DNA of 64,000 nt, taken from Phocaeicola plebeius DSM 17135 (GTDB lineage Bacteria > Bacteroidota > Bacteroidia > Bacteroidales > Bacteroidaceae). The position numbers and the translations under genes are program-made. The DNA lies in assembly GCF_000187895.1 (NCBI RefSeq), contig NZ_DS990119.1, forward strand, positions 248,001 to 312,000. Reading direction: 5' to 3'. Numbering within the stretch: position 1 is the first letter of the stretch; each line of letters opens with the position of its first letter. Positions 42,153 to 51,830 of the stretch are shown piece after piece. The notes beneath the pieces are model-generated. The model was not told the origin of the DNA. It was given only the letters and a program-made list of their open reading frames with translations, and did not search any database.

Positions 42153-45077
42153 CTAAAATGCTATTATATTATTTAAAAGTTTCACGCACACAGGATTATC
42201 AACGGCTTTCATAAAATCAAGAGAAGAAATGATAATATGTCCTTTACCTACCGGCAATATGGTCAAAGCACTAAACAACTCATTTTTATGGTCTGCATAG
42301 CAGCCTACCACACATTCCCCGTTCTCAAGACGAAGTCCTTCCCTATGCCGGTTGTACGAAGCAAAACACTGGTACTCCCAGTTGAAAGCTGTAGCTTGCG
42401 GCAAGCCATTAAACAACGCATGGTTTTTCACAAAGAAATTTCCTCCAAACCAGTCTCTTCCAATAAGTCTTGATCCTCTGTAGTCTGCCACCTCTTTTTG
42501 TTCCAGATAAGTACACCATTCCGATGCATTATCAAGTATTACAAGCTTTCCTCCGCGAGAAACCCATTCTATCAAAGGATCGTCTTGTCTGAAGTTACCA
42601 CCAACTATACCAGGCTGTAGTTTACCTCCAACCACCAGTGTTCCCATTCGGGAAATGATATCTTTAATTTTAATATTCTGATAGGGAATATGAGCTTTCT
42701 GAAGCACTCGTTCCATCCGGCCCGCAGTGTCGGCCACGTACACGGAAGGATGAGCAACCGGCGAATTGTTCACGGCAAAAACCTGTTCGGCTCCTTGAGC
42801 CACAATCTTACCATGCTTTGACAGTTCTGCCCTTATAGTGGTATAGCCATCCTGGTTGATTTTAAATCGAATGTGCTGTTTCAGAAGCTGCCCGAAAATA
42901 ACGCCTCCTTTCACTGCTACCTGAAATTCCTGCTTCTGCGTCCAGGCATCATTAGCCTGATTTCCCAGAAAGACAGTCAGCTTGTACCTACCTTTCAAAT
43001 CTTTCCTGTTCACCACAAAGAAATCTACGCTTGTCGTATCATTCTGTTCCAGCACCTTTTTATTAGCCTTTACAGCCACATAAAGCGGCTGATTATAATA
43101 TGCGATAATGGCAGGATCTGCTTTATGGTTTCTATATATATCCACAATCCCGGAATGATTCTCCAGCTTCGTACTCTCCCAACCGTTTGTAGCCCAGCCA
43201 TCGATATTGTTACTGATATACATATTCTCTATCATCCTGCCTTGATAATAATATGACACACTACCAAGACTGCGGCATAAAGAATCTACATCGGGAAAAG
43301 CATCCGTAAACCCTTTTTCATGGATAAACGCATCAAAAGCATGATATTGCTTCAACAAATCATCACCAGTCCAGCCTCTTTTCCCTCCTTTTTCAATTTC
43401 CTGCTTTATCAGTTGAAGACGAGGTGGAGTACCTATGGCTCCTTCTTCTCCATAAAATATGATTTCATCCTTTTCTTTCTTATATCTTGAAAAATCAACA
43501 GGCGATTTATAAAACTCATCTTTATACACTCCAGGCCCACTGGCATGATGCTGGTCCCACCAGCCTTGATAATGAATCGTTGTATCATTAGGCAACATGT
43601 GCATTTTTATTGGAGCAGGAGTCGACGGACAAACTCCTTTGTAAAGCTTGGCTCCGAAATAGGTAGACGTAAATGTAATACATCTGGTAGGATCTAGCAG
43701 ATGTGCTTCCCGAATGTCTTCTACCTCATTAGGATATGGATTTCGGGACGATTCATTAATCATATTGACAATCACAAGCGAAGGATGATTTCGGTCTCTT
43801 TTCACCATGCGCAAAAGCTTCTCTCTTTTCCATTTTCTGGCAAAAGCAGAATTTCCAGGTCTGTATCCTCCCGGTTCTTCATAGATAAGCATACCAAGTT
43901 CATCGGCCAGATCAAAAACACAAGATTGTCCGATACCCCGATGGAAATTCAGCATATTCATACCTAGCTGTTTGGCAGACATGATATGCTTTCGGGCCAG
44001 TTCCGTAGTAGGATAAATTCCATTAACCGGCCAATGCCCCCATGAAATAGCCGTATGCAGTACTATACGTTTGCCATTCAGCATAAACATCCTGTCGCCA
44101 TTAACTGTTTTCACATCAAACCACCGGAAACCAAACCGCTCCGTTTTTACATGCTTCTCACCCTTATCATTCATCCATTTTGCTGTAAGCACATATAAAT
44201 TCGGACTATCCGGACTCCATAATTTTGCATTTTTCACCTCTATGTTTTTTTCTACACAAGCCTTCTTTGACCAAGAGGGAACCACTGTCTTTCCTTTCCA
44301 GACCAGTTTGTCCGTTCCATATTCCTTTATGGAATATTCAATGACTCCGTTACATAAATCTCCTTCATTCTCAAGAGTAGTCATTACGCTTACCCGGTTC
44401 AAATCGGGTGTGTTTTTTATAAAGATATCGTCTATATAGCTGTGACTTGTAGCATGAAGACTTACTTTTCCCGTAATTCCACCAAAGCCATGACTTGGAG
44501 GTATTTCATACTTTCCCCACATAAAAGAATCCCAGTCTCTCCACGCAAAATTACCATTAGGGTCAGTTATTCTTACGGCCAATCTATTGTGCGAACCTAT
44601 CTTTACGTCATCAGTAACGTCGATACTGAAAGGCGTTCCATTTATCAGTTCATACCCCACCAGCTTGTCATTAAGATAAACCTCTGCCCTCATTCTGGCA
44701 CTTTCAAAGTCTATCGTAATACGTTTACCCTTCCAGTCAGCAGGAACCGATACCCCGGTAGTAAACCATGAAACACCACAATAATTCCCATTAATCCCAT
44801 ATGTATTTCCATTCTTTCCCCACATATATTCTTCAACTGTAGCAGGTATGGTAATATCTACTGCATTTTTATTATTGTAAAGATTCTGCCATCCACAAGT
44901 GGGAGGTGTACATGGAATCACATCCATATTATATGGGGGCAAATAGAGCGAATCATTAAAATATTCCGCGGTTTCATCAAGCCATAGCCGCCACGGCTGT
45001 TTACTTAAATCAATTGTTTGCGAACTGGCATATAATGATAAAGTCAGTAAAGCAAAAAGAAGAACGTCTTTTTTCAT
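42153..45077 (-). CDS. Secreted glycoside hydrolase family 2 with C-terminal amidotransferase-like domain
   Basis: 974 residues from the ATG at 45077; a TTG twelve bases earlier is a weaker start. Signal peptide MKKDVLLFALLTLSLYASSQ. GH2 sugar-binding, Ig-like and barrel domains follow. Acid/base Glu442 lies in VNMINESSRN and the nucleophile is Glu544 or Glu545 in IFYGEEGAIG. From about residue 780 a Rossmann-like class-I glutamine-amidotransferase-type module appears (GTLVVGGKLQPG, then WVSRGGKLVILDN, and PVGKGHIIISSLDF); it lacks an evident catalytic Cys triad and is probably structural. It differs greatly from the 27145 GH2. First enzyme after the susCD pair; a 12-bp-stem hairpin lies between. 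Confidence 0.88.
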   Translation of the reverse strand: MKKDVLLFALLTLSLYASSQTIDLSKQPWRLWLDETAEYFNDSLYLPPYNMDVIPCTPPTCGWQNLYNNKNAVDITIPATVEEYMWGKNGNTYGINGNYCGVSWFTTGVSVPADWKGKRITIDFESARMRAEVYLNDKLVGYELINGTPFSIDVTDDVKIGSHNRLAVRITDPNGNFAWRDWDSFMWGKYEIPPSHGFGGITGKVSLHATSHSYIDDIFIKNTPDLNRVSVMTTLENEGDLCNGVIEYSIKEYGTDKLVWKGKTVVPSWSKKACVEKNIEVKNAKLWSPDSPNLYVLTAKWMNDKGEKHVKTERFGFRWFDVKTVNGDRMFMLNGKRIVLHTAISWGHWPVNGIYPTTELARKHIMSAKQLGMNMLNFHRGIGQSCVFDLADELGMLIYEEPGGYRPGNSAFARKWKREKLLRMVKRDRNHPSLVIVNMINESSRNPYPNEVEDIREAHLLDPTRCITFTSTYFGAKLYKGVCPSTPAPIKMHMLPNDTTIHYQGWWDQHHASGPGVYKDEFYKSPVDFSRYKKEKDEIIFYGEEGAIGTPPRLQLIKQEIEKGGKRGWTGDDLLKQYHAFDAFIHEKGFTDAFPDVDSLCRSLGSVSYYYQGRMIENMYISNNIDGWATNGWESTKLENHSGIVDIYRNHKADPAIIAYYNQPLYVAVKANKKVLEQNDTTSVDFFVVNRKDLKGRYKLTVFLGNQANDAWTQKQEFQVAVKGGVIFGQLLKQHIRFKINQDGYTTIRAELSKHGKIVAQGAEQVFAVNNSPVAHPSVYVADTAGRMERVLQKAHIPYQNIKIKDIISRMGTLVVGGKLQPGIVGGNFRQDDPLIEWVSRGGKLVILDNASEWCTYLEQKEVADYRGSRLIGRDWFGGNFFVKNHALFNGLPQATAFNWEYQCFASYNRHREGLRLENGECVVGCYADHKNELFSALTILPVGKGHIIISSLDFMKAVDNPVCVKLLNNIIAF

Positions 45078-45127
45078 AGATCCAATCAAGCATTAATACA
45101 TAATATACCTACTTCCATATAGTATTT

Positions 45128-45161
45128 AAGGTCCGGTAAAAATTTGCTATTACCGGACCTT
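45128..45161 (-). other. 12-bp-stem hairpin between susD and GH2
   Basis: AAGGTCCGGTAA at 45128-45139 pairs perfectly with 45150-45161, loop 10 bases. On the minus strand no T-run follows, so it is not a textbook terminator. Its place right after susD suggests a partial terminator or a 3' end protecting the susCD part of the mRNA, letting the transporter be made in excess over the enzymes. Confidence 0.6.
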
Positions 45162-45193
45162 ATCCTAAATCCTATTTATTCCATATCTGGCAT

Positions 45194-46858
45194 TTATTGA
45201 TAATATGGATGCTGCTCTATCTGAGGAGCAGTTTTCAAGTAATTTGCAGGCAATGGAAATACAGTTCTGTATTTTTCTGTCCGAATCTTACTTCTATCCA
45301 TGTGTATATCATCCACCCAGTCCATATCTGTAAATTTCTCGAACCTGATCAAATCCGTTCTTCGTAACGCCTCACCATAAAATTCCCTTCTTCTTTCTTC
45401 TAGTAAGGCATCCATTGTCAGATTAGATGTATCATAAAAATCATATCGTGAAGGGTCAGAAATGGATCGGTTGCATACTTCATTCACCAAGTCAACAGCT
45501 TCCTGTGTAGCCTGTCCATCTGCGAGTCTCATTAAACACTCAGCTTTCATCATCATGATATCTGCCAGACGAACAACCACAAAATCATTGTTCATGGCAT
45601 CTGTAATAATACCGTTCTCGTATTCATACTTTTGGAATCTGGCTCCACTCATTTCATCACAGTTGTTAATATCGAAATCCACCTTAAAATCCAAATCCAT
45701 GAACGTGCCGTCAGGATTTTTCATTTGTGCCTTGATACATTTCAACGGTTTACCAGAAGCATCAAACTGAGGGCCGGCATTCAGTCCGTTCTTTCTTACA
45801 TCAAAGTCTTCAAATGTTTTATAGAGTGAAGGATATACAGAAAAGCCATTCTGTCCGTTAACCGTACCATTGTATACAGGCGTCTGACTTGCATGCAAGC
45901 AATGACGGGCATAACCGAAACCTAATGTAAAGTTATCCTTTGAATACACGGCATCGAAAGGAATAACAAAAATATTTTCCTTGGAATTTTCATTATGGGC
46001 TTTAAAGTTAGTAAAGTAGTCTTTTTCCAATTCAAATCCAGCCTCAGGCGACATAAGTTCATCACAGATATCTATACATTCATCCAGACCTGTTTTTTCA
46101 TCTGCATACTTAGGATTAACCCTGTCCGTTTCAAGAAATATCTTTGCGTTCAGCAGATACTTAGCCTTTAATGCCAAAGCTGCCCAATAATTGAATTTGC
46201 CGTAAGTAGTCGATTTATCCTTCTTGGCTTCTTTAAGCAAGGGCAAACAATCGTCAAATTCTTTCATCATGAGATTGTATATCTCTGCCGATGTTTTCTT
46301 CTTGATATCTGAAGTCTTGTCAGAAGAAGATACTGTGTAAGGCACATCCCCCCATAAGTCTATCAGCAAATAATAAGCATACGCTCTAGCCATCCTTATT
46401 TCAGCGATAGTAACATCCTTCAGGTGCTGCTCCATTCCGTCAAAGCTGTTCACCTGATCAATGGCCATATTGGCACTGGTGATAATACCAAAACATTTCT
46501 CCCAGTTTTTATCAAGGTCTTGTGTAGTTGGAGTCCAGCTATGCTGATATGCATCAGAGAATTTTGCATTATTCCATTCCTTTGTAACGTTTCTAAAAGG
46601 AATAAACATCTCGTCCGTCGTACATACATTATAGTAGAACGGTGAAAAATTAGGATTGGTAGCAGCAATGTATGTACCAATGCTTGTATACACTTTTCCA
46701 ATTAAAAGATTGATGGAACTGGGATTTTTAGAAAAAGACTCTTCCGTAATCTCACTATACACCGTATCAGAAAGGTCGGTACATGCTCCGCAAGTCAGCA
46801 AGGAAGCAAACATAAATGCCTGAACTATTTTATTATGTGATTTCATAATCGTCTTCAT
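45194..46858 (-). CDS. susD: SusD-family surface glycan-binding lipoprotein (pair 1)
   Basis: 554 residues from ATG 46858; a second ATG four codons on is possible. A lipoprotein signal ends in SLLTCGAC. The RagB/SusD TPR helices are visible (DVTIAEIRMARAYAYYLLIDLWGDVPY) and the conserved end LLEERRREFYGEALRRTDLIRFEKF with the final FPLPANYL. It caps the partner TonB-dependent transporter and captures glycan at the cell surface. Starts six bases after the susC stop. Confidence 0.95.
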   Translation of the reverse strand: MKTIMKSHNKIVQAFMFASLLTCGACTDLSDTVYSEITEESFSKNPSSINLLIGKVYTSIGTYIAATNPNFSPFYYNVCTTDEMFIPFRNVTKEWNNAKFSDAYQHSWTPTTQDLDKNWEKCFGIITSANMAIDQVNSFDGMEQHLKDVTIAEIRMARAYAYYLLIDLWGDVPYTVSSSDKTSDIKKKTSAEIYNLMMKEFDDCLPLLKEAKKDKSTTYGKFNYWAALALKAKYLLNAKIFLETDRVNPKYADEKTGLDECIDICDELMSPEAGFELEKDYFTNFKAHNENSKENIFVIPFDAVYSKDNFTLGFGYARHCLHASQTPVYNGTVNGQNGFSVYPSLYKTFEDFDVRKNGLNAGPQFDASGKPLKCIKAQMKNPDGTFMDLDFKVDFDINNCDEMSGARFQKYEYENGIITDAMNNDFVVVRLADIMMMKAECLMRLADGQATQEAVDLVNEVCNRSISDPSRYDFYDTSNLTMDALLEERRREFYGEALRRTDLIRFEKFTDMDWVDDIHMDRSKIRTEKYRTVFPLPANYLKTAPQIEQHPYYQ

Positions 46859-46864
46859 TATAAG

Positions 46865-49800
46865 TTAGAAAGAAATTTTTACGCCCAAAGAATAAGTACG
46901 TGCCACCGGATAAGCATCCATATTGTCTACACCTACCACTGTGCCATTAATCTCCAGCTCCGGATTTTGACCTGAATAGCTGGTAAAAGTGGCCACATTC
47001 TGCACACTGCCATACAAGCGCAATGAAGAAATAAACTTATTATTCTTTATCGGGAAATTATATCCTAAAGTAATGTTGTCAAGTTTTACAAAGTTACCAT
47101 TCTCTACCACCGCGTCTGTAATAGAAGGCTCATCATAAATAGGCGATGTAAGAGCTGATTTCAGAACATTGTCTACACGATTGAATGTAGGACTTCCCTG
47201 ATATGCACTACCTAAATTCAGGATATCAAATCCAAATACACCTCTCAGCAAGAATGAAAAATCAAAATTCTTGTATCTGAACTGATGACTCATGTTTGCA
47301 TAATATTTGGGCATACCATTACCTATGATAGTTTTATTATCCTCACTACCTTTGGCATCGAGCCAACGAAGAGTCAAAGGTTTTCCATCTTCTCCCATTG
47401 CAATCGACTTGTCCTCATTAAGCTGGTAAACCATTGTCTCGCCATTTTCATTGACACCTGCATACTTGAATCCCCAGAAGTTTCCAATCGGAGCATCCAC
47501 CTTAGTCACTACAGCCCAATGTCCGTTCATAGGTGAAGCCAGATTCAATTCATATCTTTCCTGAACATCGCCGTCTGCAGTAGTCAGTTTTTCCACATTG
47601 TTTTTATTATAGCTGCCATTAAAATTCATGCTCCATGAAAAATTCTTTTTCTGTATAAGTGTGGCATTAATACCGATTTCAACACCCTTATTCGAAATAG
47701 TACCGATATTACCCCACATCTCAGATGCCAGATACGGAGGTACAGGAACATTGTATTTATAAAGCAAATCTTCCGATTTCCGCTGATAAATATCAATATT
47801 CGCATTCAAGCGTCCTCCTAAAAATGCCATGTCAAGTCCTACATTTAATTCTTTCTTTGTTTCCCATTTCAAATCTGGATTCGCATTTGTTTTAGGAGCA
47901 TAAGTAGGCTCGTAAGCATTGCCACTGGTAGAACCGTTATGTGCATAAATAGGCTGGCTGGCAAACAACACGTAGTTAAGATAAGCCTGGTCAATCATAT
48001 TACCAGTTACTCCATAGCCCAGTCGAAGTTTCAAATCACTGAATACTTTCTGCTCTTTCATGAACGGCTCATTGATAATTCTCCACGCCACAGAAGCAGC
48101 CGGGAATGTACCCCACTGGTGGTTCTTGCCAAATCTTGAAGAACCTTCATGACGTACCGTAGCATTAAACAAATATTTATCTTTGTAGTTGAACACAACT
48201 CTACCAAAGAAAGCTATTAATTTAGATGAACCTTTATAGCTGTCAAGGCTGGCCTGTCCGTTCTTTAATGCGGCACCACTACCAATGGAGTTATATCCGT
48301 TGTCATCAAACTTAAAATCATAGTTTGTCGCATCAAGATATTCGTTAATGAATTCCTGATAGCTATAACCTCCCATAATATCAAAATTCAAATCATCTAT
48401 CAACTGTCTGTTATATCCGGCAGTCAGTTCTAAAGTACGGGTTTCATTAAGAGCCGATTTCTTGTAAGCCTCCCCACTTTTACCTTTCATCATCATTTCC
48501 TCATGTTTTGAGGTTTTATACCATGCCAAGCTAGATTCTGTTCTGTCAAGTCCAATCATTCCGGTCAGAGTCATTCCCTTGAAAGGAGTGATTGTTATCT
48601 TGGCATTTCCCATAAGCGTGTTATATTTATCTTCACGGCGAGTTTCATTGATTAGATTCACCGGATTGTTATATATCAATGGATCGGCTCCCGGAGTATA
48701 GCTTCCGTCTTCCTGATAAGGAGTCATAGTCGGATTCCAGAACAATGCCTGGCGAAGAGCCAGCTTCTCAATAGGAACCTGAGTCTTTGAAGTATAAGCC
48801 AAATTCAAATTTACTTTCAGGTTATCATTGAAGTGCTTGAACTCAGTAGAGATACGGCCATTGATTTCTTCTTTACCAGAAGTAGCCACTATACCCTGAT
48901 AATTATTATATGTCAATGAGGCTGCTGTTCTGGAATGTTTTGAACTGGTATTCAATGACAGATAATGCTGATGGCTGACAGCTGTACGGGTAATTTCCTT
49001 CATCCAGTCGGTATTACCCCCATAATCTACCATGGCTTGTCCCTTCTCCTGAGCCAACTTTATACTGCTGTTCATCATAGATTCTTTCAAGGAGCGGTAC
49101 TCATCGCCCGAAAGAAGGTCCCAAGTGCTGCTTACCTGATCAAAAGACACATTTCCATCATACTCTATTTTGGTTTTGCCATCGGCCACACCTTTTTTTG
49201 TCGTTATGATGATAACTCCCGAAGTTCCCCTAGAACCATAAATGGCTGCCGCAGAACCATCGCGCAACACATCGATAGATTCAATATCATTAGGAGAAAC
49301 AGTAGACATACTTCCACCAGGAATGCCATCAATTACGATAAGAGGAGAAGCTCCCGCATTAATTGTACTCATACCTCGAATCTGCAAAGTCATATCCGAT
49401 GTGGGATCACCACCTCCAGCCCGCGACATTGCTAGTCCCGGAATTTTACCTTGCACCATCTGAAGCGGAGAAGAAGAAGTGACGGTCTGAGTAAAATTTT
49501 CCTTCTTAATAGAAGCCACCGCACTGGTTACATCTGTTTTTCGCTGTACACCGTAACCTACGACAACCACTTCATCCAACACCTCTGTGTCTTCCTGAAG
49601 AACGATATCAATTACACTACGGCCATTAATTTCCAGTTTCTGGGTCTGATACCCTACATAAGAAACGACCAGCACATTCTTACCTGCAGGAATGTTTTCA
49701 ATCACATAATTACCATCAAGATCGGTAATCGTACCCTGGCTGGTTCCCTCAATTAACACAGAAGCTCCAATAATAGACTCTCCTAGTTTGTCTTTCACCG

Positions 49801-49885
49801 TGCCTTTCAAAGATTTTGTCTGTGCCAACACTCCATTCATAAGAAGGAAGCACAAACACATTACAAAAACAATGCGTTGTTTCAT
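46865..49885 (-). CDS. susC: SusC-family TonB-dependent transporter (pair 1)
   Basis: 1006 residues. Signal peptide to about 21, then a carboxypeptidase-D-like domain (SLKGTVKDKLGESIIGASVL, residues about 24-98). A TonB box region LDEVVVVGYG (about 104-113) and the plug (MVQGKIPGLAMSRAGGGDPTSD; ITTKKG) follow. The beta-barrel ends in SLGVKISF with the terminal Phe for outer-membrane insertion. It imports oligosaccharides using TonB energy. Heads the long minus-strand PUL operon; upstream is a -7 element (49936-49943) and a GTACAAAT palindrome. Confidence 0.96.
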   Translation of the reverse strand: MKQRIVFVMCLCFLLMNGVLAQTKSLKGTVKDKLGESIIGASVLIEGTSQGTITDLDGNYVIENIPAGKNVLVVSYVGYQTQKLEINGRSVIDIVLQEDTEVLDEVVVVGYGVQRKTDVTSAVASIKKENFTQTVTSSSPLQMVQGKIPGLAMSRAGGGDPTSDMTLQIRGMSTINAGASPLIVIDGIPGGSMSTVSPNDIESIDVLRDGSAAAIYGSRGTSGVIIITTKKGVADGKTKIEYDGNVSFDQVSSTWDLLSGDEYRSLKESMMNSSIKLAQEKGQAMVDYGGNTDWMKEITRTAVSHQHYLSLNTSSKHSRTAASLTYNNYQGIVATSGKEEINGRISTEFKHFNDNLKVNLNLAYTSKTQVPIEKLALRQALFWNPTMTPYQEDGSYTPGADPLIYNNPVNLINETRREDKYNTLMGNAKITITPFKGMTLTGMIGLDRTESSLAWYKTSKHEEMMMKGKSGEAYKKSALNETRTLELTAGYNRQLIDDLNFDIMGGYSYQEFINEYLDATNYDFKFDDNGYNSIGSGAALKNGQASLDSYKGSSKLIAFFGRVVFNYKDKYLFNATVRHEGSSRFGKNHQWGTFPAASVAWRIINEPFMKEQKVFSDLKLRLGYGVTGNMIDQAYLNYVLFASQPIYAHNGSTSGNAYEPTYAPKTNANPDLKWETKKELNVGLDMAFLGGRLNANIDIYQRKSEDLLYKYNVPVPPYLASEMWGNIGTISNKGVEIGINATLIQKKNFSWSMNFNGSYNKNNVEKLTTADGDVQERYELNLASPMNGHWAVVTKVDAPIGNFWGFKYAGVNENGETMVYQLNEDKSIAMGEDGKPLTLRWLDAKGSEDNKTIIGNGMPKYYANMSHQFRYKNFDFSFLLRGVFGFDILNLGSAYQGSPTFNRVDNVLKSALTSPIYDEPSITDAVVENGNFVKLDNITLGYNFPIKNNKFISSLRLYGSVQNVATFTSYSGQNPELEINGTVVGVDNMDAYPVARTYSLGVKISF

Positions 49886-49935
49886 AATTGATTTGATTTA
49901 AGTTAATAATCAGTGTATGACCTAAAGGTCTGTAG

Positions 49936-50003
49936 CAAATGTACCGCATCGCATACTTCCAGGTTTGTTCAAATGTTCGCTCTTTTGTCACATTTGTACA
50001 AAT
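49936..50003 (-). promoter_or_regulatory. Promoter/activator region of susC pair 1
   Basis: On the minus strand TACATTTG (49936-49943) fits the -7 consensus, 51 bp before the ATG. Further upstream lie TTTGTTCAAAT (49964-49974) and the 12-bp palindrome ATTTGTACAAAT (49992-50003). The palindrome shares its GTACAAAT core with the GH49/GH2 divergent region. Likely HTCS-dependent; inferred from motif sharing. Confidence 0.45.
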
Positions 50004-50068
50004 CAAAAGAACATAGGCAATTATTTAAAAATCATCCTGCAAAAAGAATGTTTCCCCAAGCAAAAACC

Positions 50069-50114
50069 TACGTTTCCCGTATGGGAAACATAAGGCTCTG
50101 CCCAAGGAAACGTA
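50069..50114. repeat. Second copy of the palindromic GTTTCCCGTATGGGAAAC element
   Basis: 50069-50091 matches 20643-20665 at 22 of 23 positions and holds a perfect GTTTCCC/GGGAAAC palindrome. TACGTTTCC (50069-50077) is also complementary to GGAAACGTA (50106-50114). It lies in the 348-bp gap (49886-50233) between susC and the third sulfatase, which has no gene. Confidence 0.55.
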
Positions 50115-50233
50115 CGACCTGCAGTAGAGAGACATAAAACAGGCTTAAACATATCCGCCTCTATGTACAAGCATTTCCAGCTTCGTTTCTGAAGCTTATT
50201 TAATTACCATTCAAAAAGAATTTAAATACTCTT

Positions 50234-51817
50234 TTATTTCTTTTTCTCCCAAGGGAAAGACTTTATGCCATTAGGTCTGTAAACCGGTAAGATGTTTCCG
50301 GTTTCTTTTGCTCTTTTCACCTTCTTCTGATAGTCTGCAAAAGTCTCATCCGGCGTCCAGTACCAGGGATGGGGAGTAAAGGAAGAATCCATAATCCGGA
50401 TGGCTTCTTTCACTATTTCCGGATAATTGAAAGCCAAATCTCTTTCCCAGTAAGTATCTTCTTCCGTCAGATACAACTCTACCGGAGAGTTCTTGTCTGC
50501 TCTGTATGCCGAGAAAGCTCCCATTCTGACACCTTGTTCTTTACCTCTGGAGAAATACAGATACTTATGTCCCGTATAGTTTTCTTTTTCTCCTTTCAGC
50601 AATGGAAGAAGGGAAATACCATCGGTTCTTCTGGCATGCGGATCAAGTCCGGCAATTTCTGCAGCTGTGGGGAAAAAGTCGGGCAGCCACACCGGAGTGC
50701 TGATAACCTCCGGCTTGAACTTCGACGGACAGGATACGAAGAAGGGCACACGCAGGCCTCCTTCCTGTGCCGTAAATTTTCCGCCCCTGAACGGTCCTTT
50801 ATTCCTCAGCCAAGGGTCGTCCGGCCAGGAAGGTCCGTTTCCTCTTTCGGTATAACCGCACATGGAATAACCGTTGTCGGACGCGAAGAAGATAATGGTA
50901 TTTTCATATTGTCCCGTTTGTTTTAGATACGCCACCAGTTTCCCTACAAAAGAATCCAGCTTCATAACCATGGCTGCCCATTCCCGAGAAAGCTGATTCA
51001 CTTCCGGATGGTCCTTCATTTCACCCAACTCATCCACGATTACCGGACCATGCGGCAACTGCGTGGCATAATACAGGAAGAAAGGTGATTTATCTTTCGC
51101 TTCCGTCTGTCGCTTCAGAAAATTCATGGCTGCTTTCTCCATCTCATTCTCTGAATACGCATAGCCATACGGGTCCTTCAGTTCGCTGATATACAGACAA
51201 CCGTCTTTATCATACGTATTTTGTGCCTTGTTACCTTTATAATCATATCTCCGGGCCATTTCAAATCCCTTATTTTGCGGATACATCACTTTCCGGTCAT
51301 TCTCGTACAGATAGTCCGGGATATAGGTATGTGCCTCGGTCTGGTCATAAAAACCAAAACAATAATCGAAACCCTGTTTGTAAGGCACTCCCTCAGTTCC
51401 CTGCAGACCGATTCCCCATTTACCGACAAAGGCTGTGTGATAACCGGCTTCTTTCAGTACTTCTGCCACCGTCACATCACTGTCTAAAATATTATCCTGC
51501 CCACGTGCGCTGGAGTTCATCCGGACAGAAGAGTGGCCGGTGTGCAAGCCGGTAAGCATACAGCACCGAGACGGAGCCGACTCTGGCGCAGCCGCGTATG
51601 CCTGACTGAAACGTACTCCCTGCATGGCAAGGCTGTCCAGATGAGGAGTGCTGTATCGCTGTTGTCCATAACAGCTCAAGTCACGATAACTCATATCATC
51701 GGCCAGCACAAAGATGATATTGGGTTTCTCCGTTTTATGTGCTTCCTGCCCGTTCGCAAACAGAGGAGTAAAGAGGGATACCAGTGGAAGCATCCCTCTC
51801 AAACTATATGTTTTCAT
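50234..51817 (-). CDS. Secreted S1-family sulfatase (serine type), third
   Basis: 527 residues from the ATG at 51817, which starts a plausible signal peptide (MKTYSLRGMLPLVSLFTPLFANG). The ATG at 51829 is an alternative; still longer starts would overlap the GH43 gene. Metal ligands ADDMSYRD (39-46) and ASDNGYS are present. The signature is Ser80-A-P-S-R-C-C-M-L-T-G, serine type. GKWGIGLQG replaces the more usual GKWH motif. Two cysteines after the signature are unusual beside the other sulfatases here. It follows GH43 by 13 bp as a two-gene unit. Confidence 0.92.
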   Translation of the reverse strand: MKTYSLRGMLPLVSLFTPLFANGQEAHKTEKPNIIFVLADDMSYRDLSCYGQQRYSTPHLDSLAMQGVRFSQAYAAAPESAPSRCCMLTGLHTGHSSVRMNSSARGQDNILDSDVTVAEVLKEAGYHTAFVGKWGIGLQGTEGVPYKQGFDYCFGFYDQTEAHTYIPDYLYENDRKVMYPQNKGFEMARRYDYKGNKAQNTYDKDGCLYISELKDPYGYAYSENEMEKAAMNFLKRQTEAKDKSPFFLYYATQLPHGPVIVDELGEMKDHPEVNQLSREWAAMVMKLDSFVGKLVAYLKQTGQYENTIIFFASDNGYSMCGYTERGNGPSWPDDPWLRNKGPFRGGKFTAQEGGLRVPFFVSCPSKFKPEVISTPVWLPDFFPTAAEIAGLDPHARRTDGISLLPLLKGEKENYTGHKYLYFSRGKEQGVRMGAFSAYRADKNSPVELYLTEEDTYWERDLAFNYPEIVKEAIRIMDSSFTPHPWYWTPDETFADYQKKVKRAKETGNILPVYRPNGIKSFPWEKKK

Positions 51818-51830
51818 ACCTATTGACATT

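Noticed and set aside
48965..49435. 156-codon plus-strand frame opposite susC
   Set aside because: Antisense shadow of the conserved SusC plug region.
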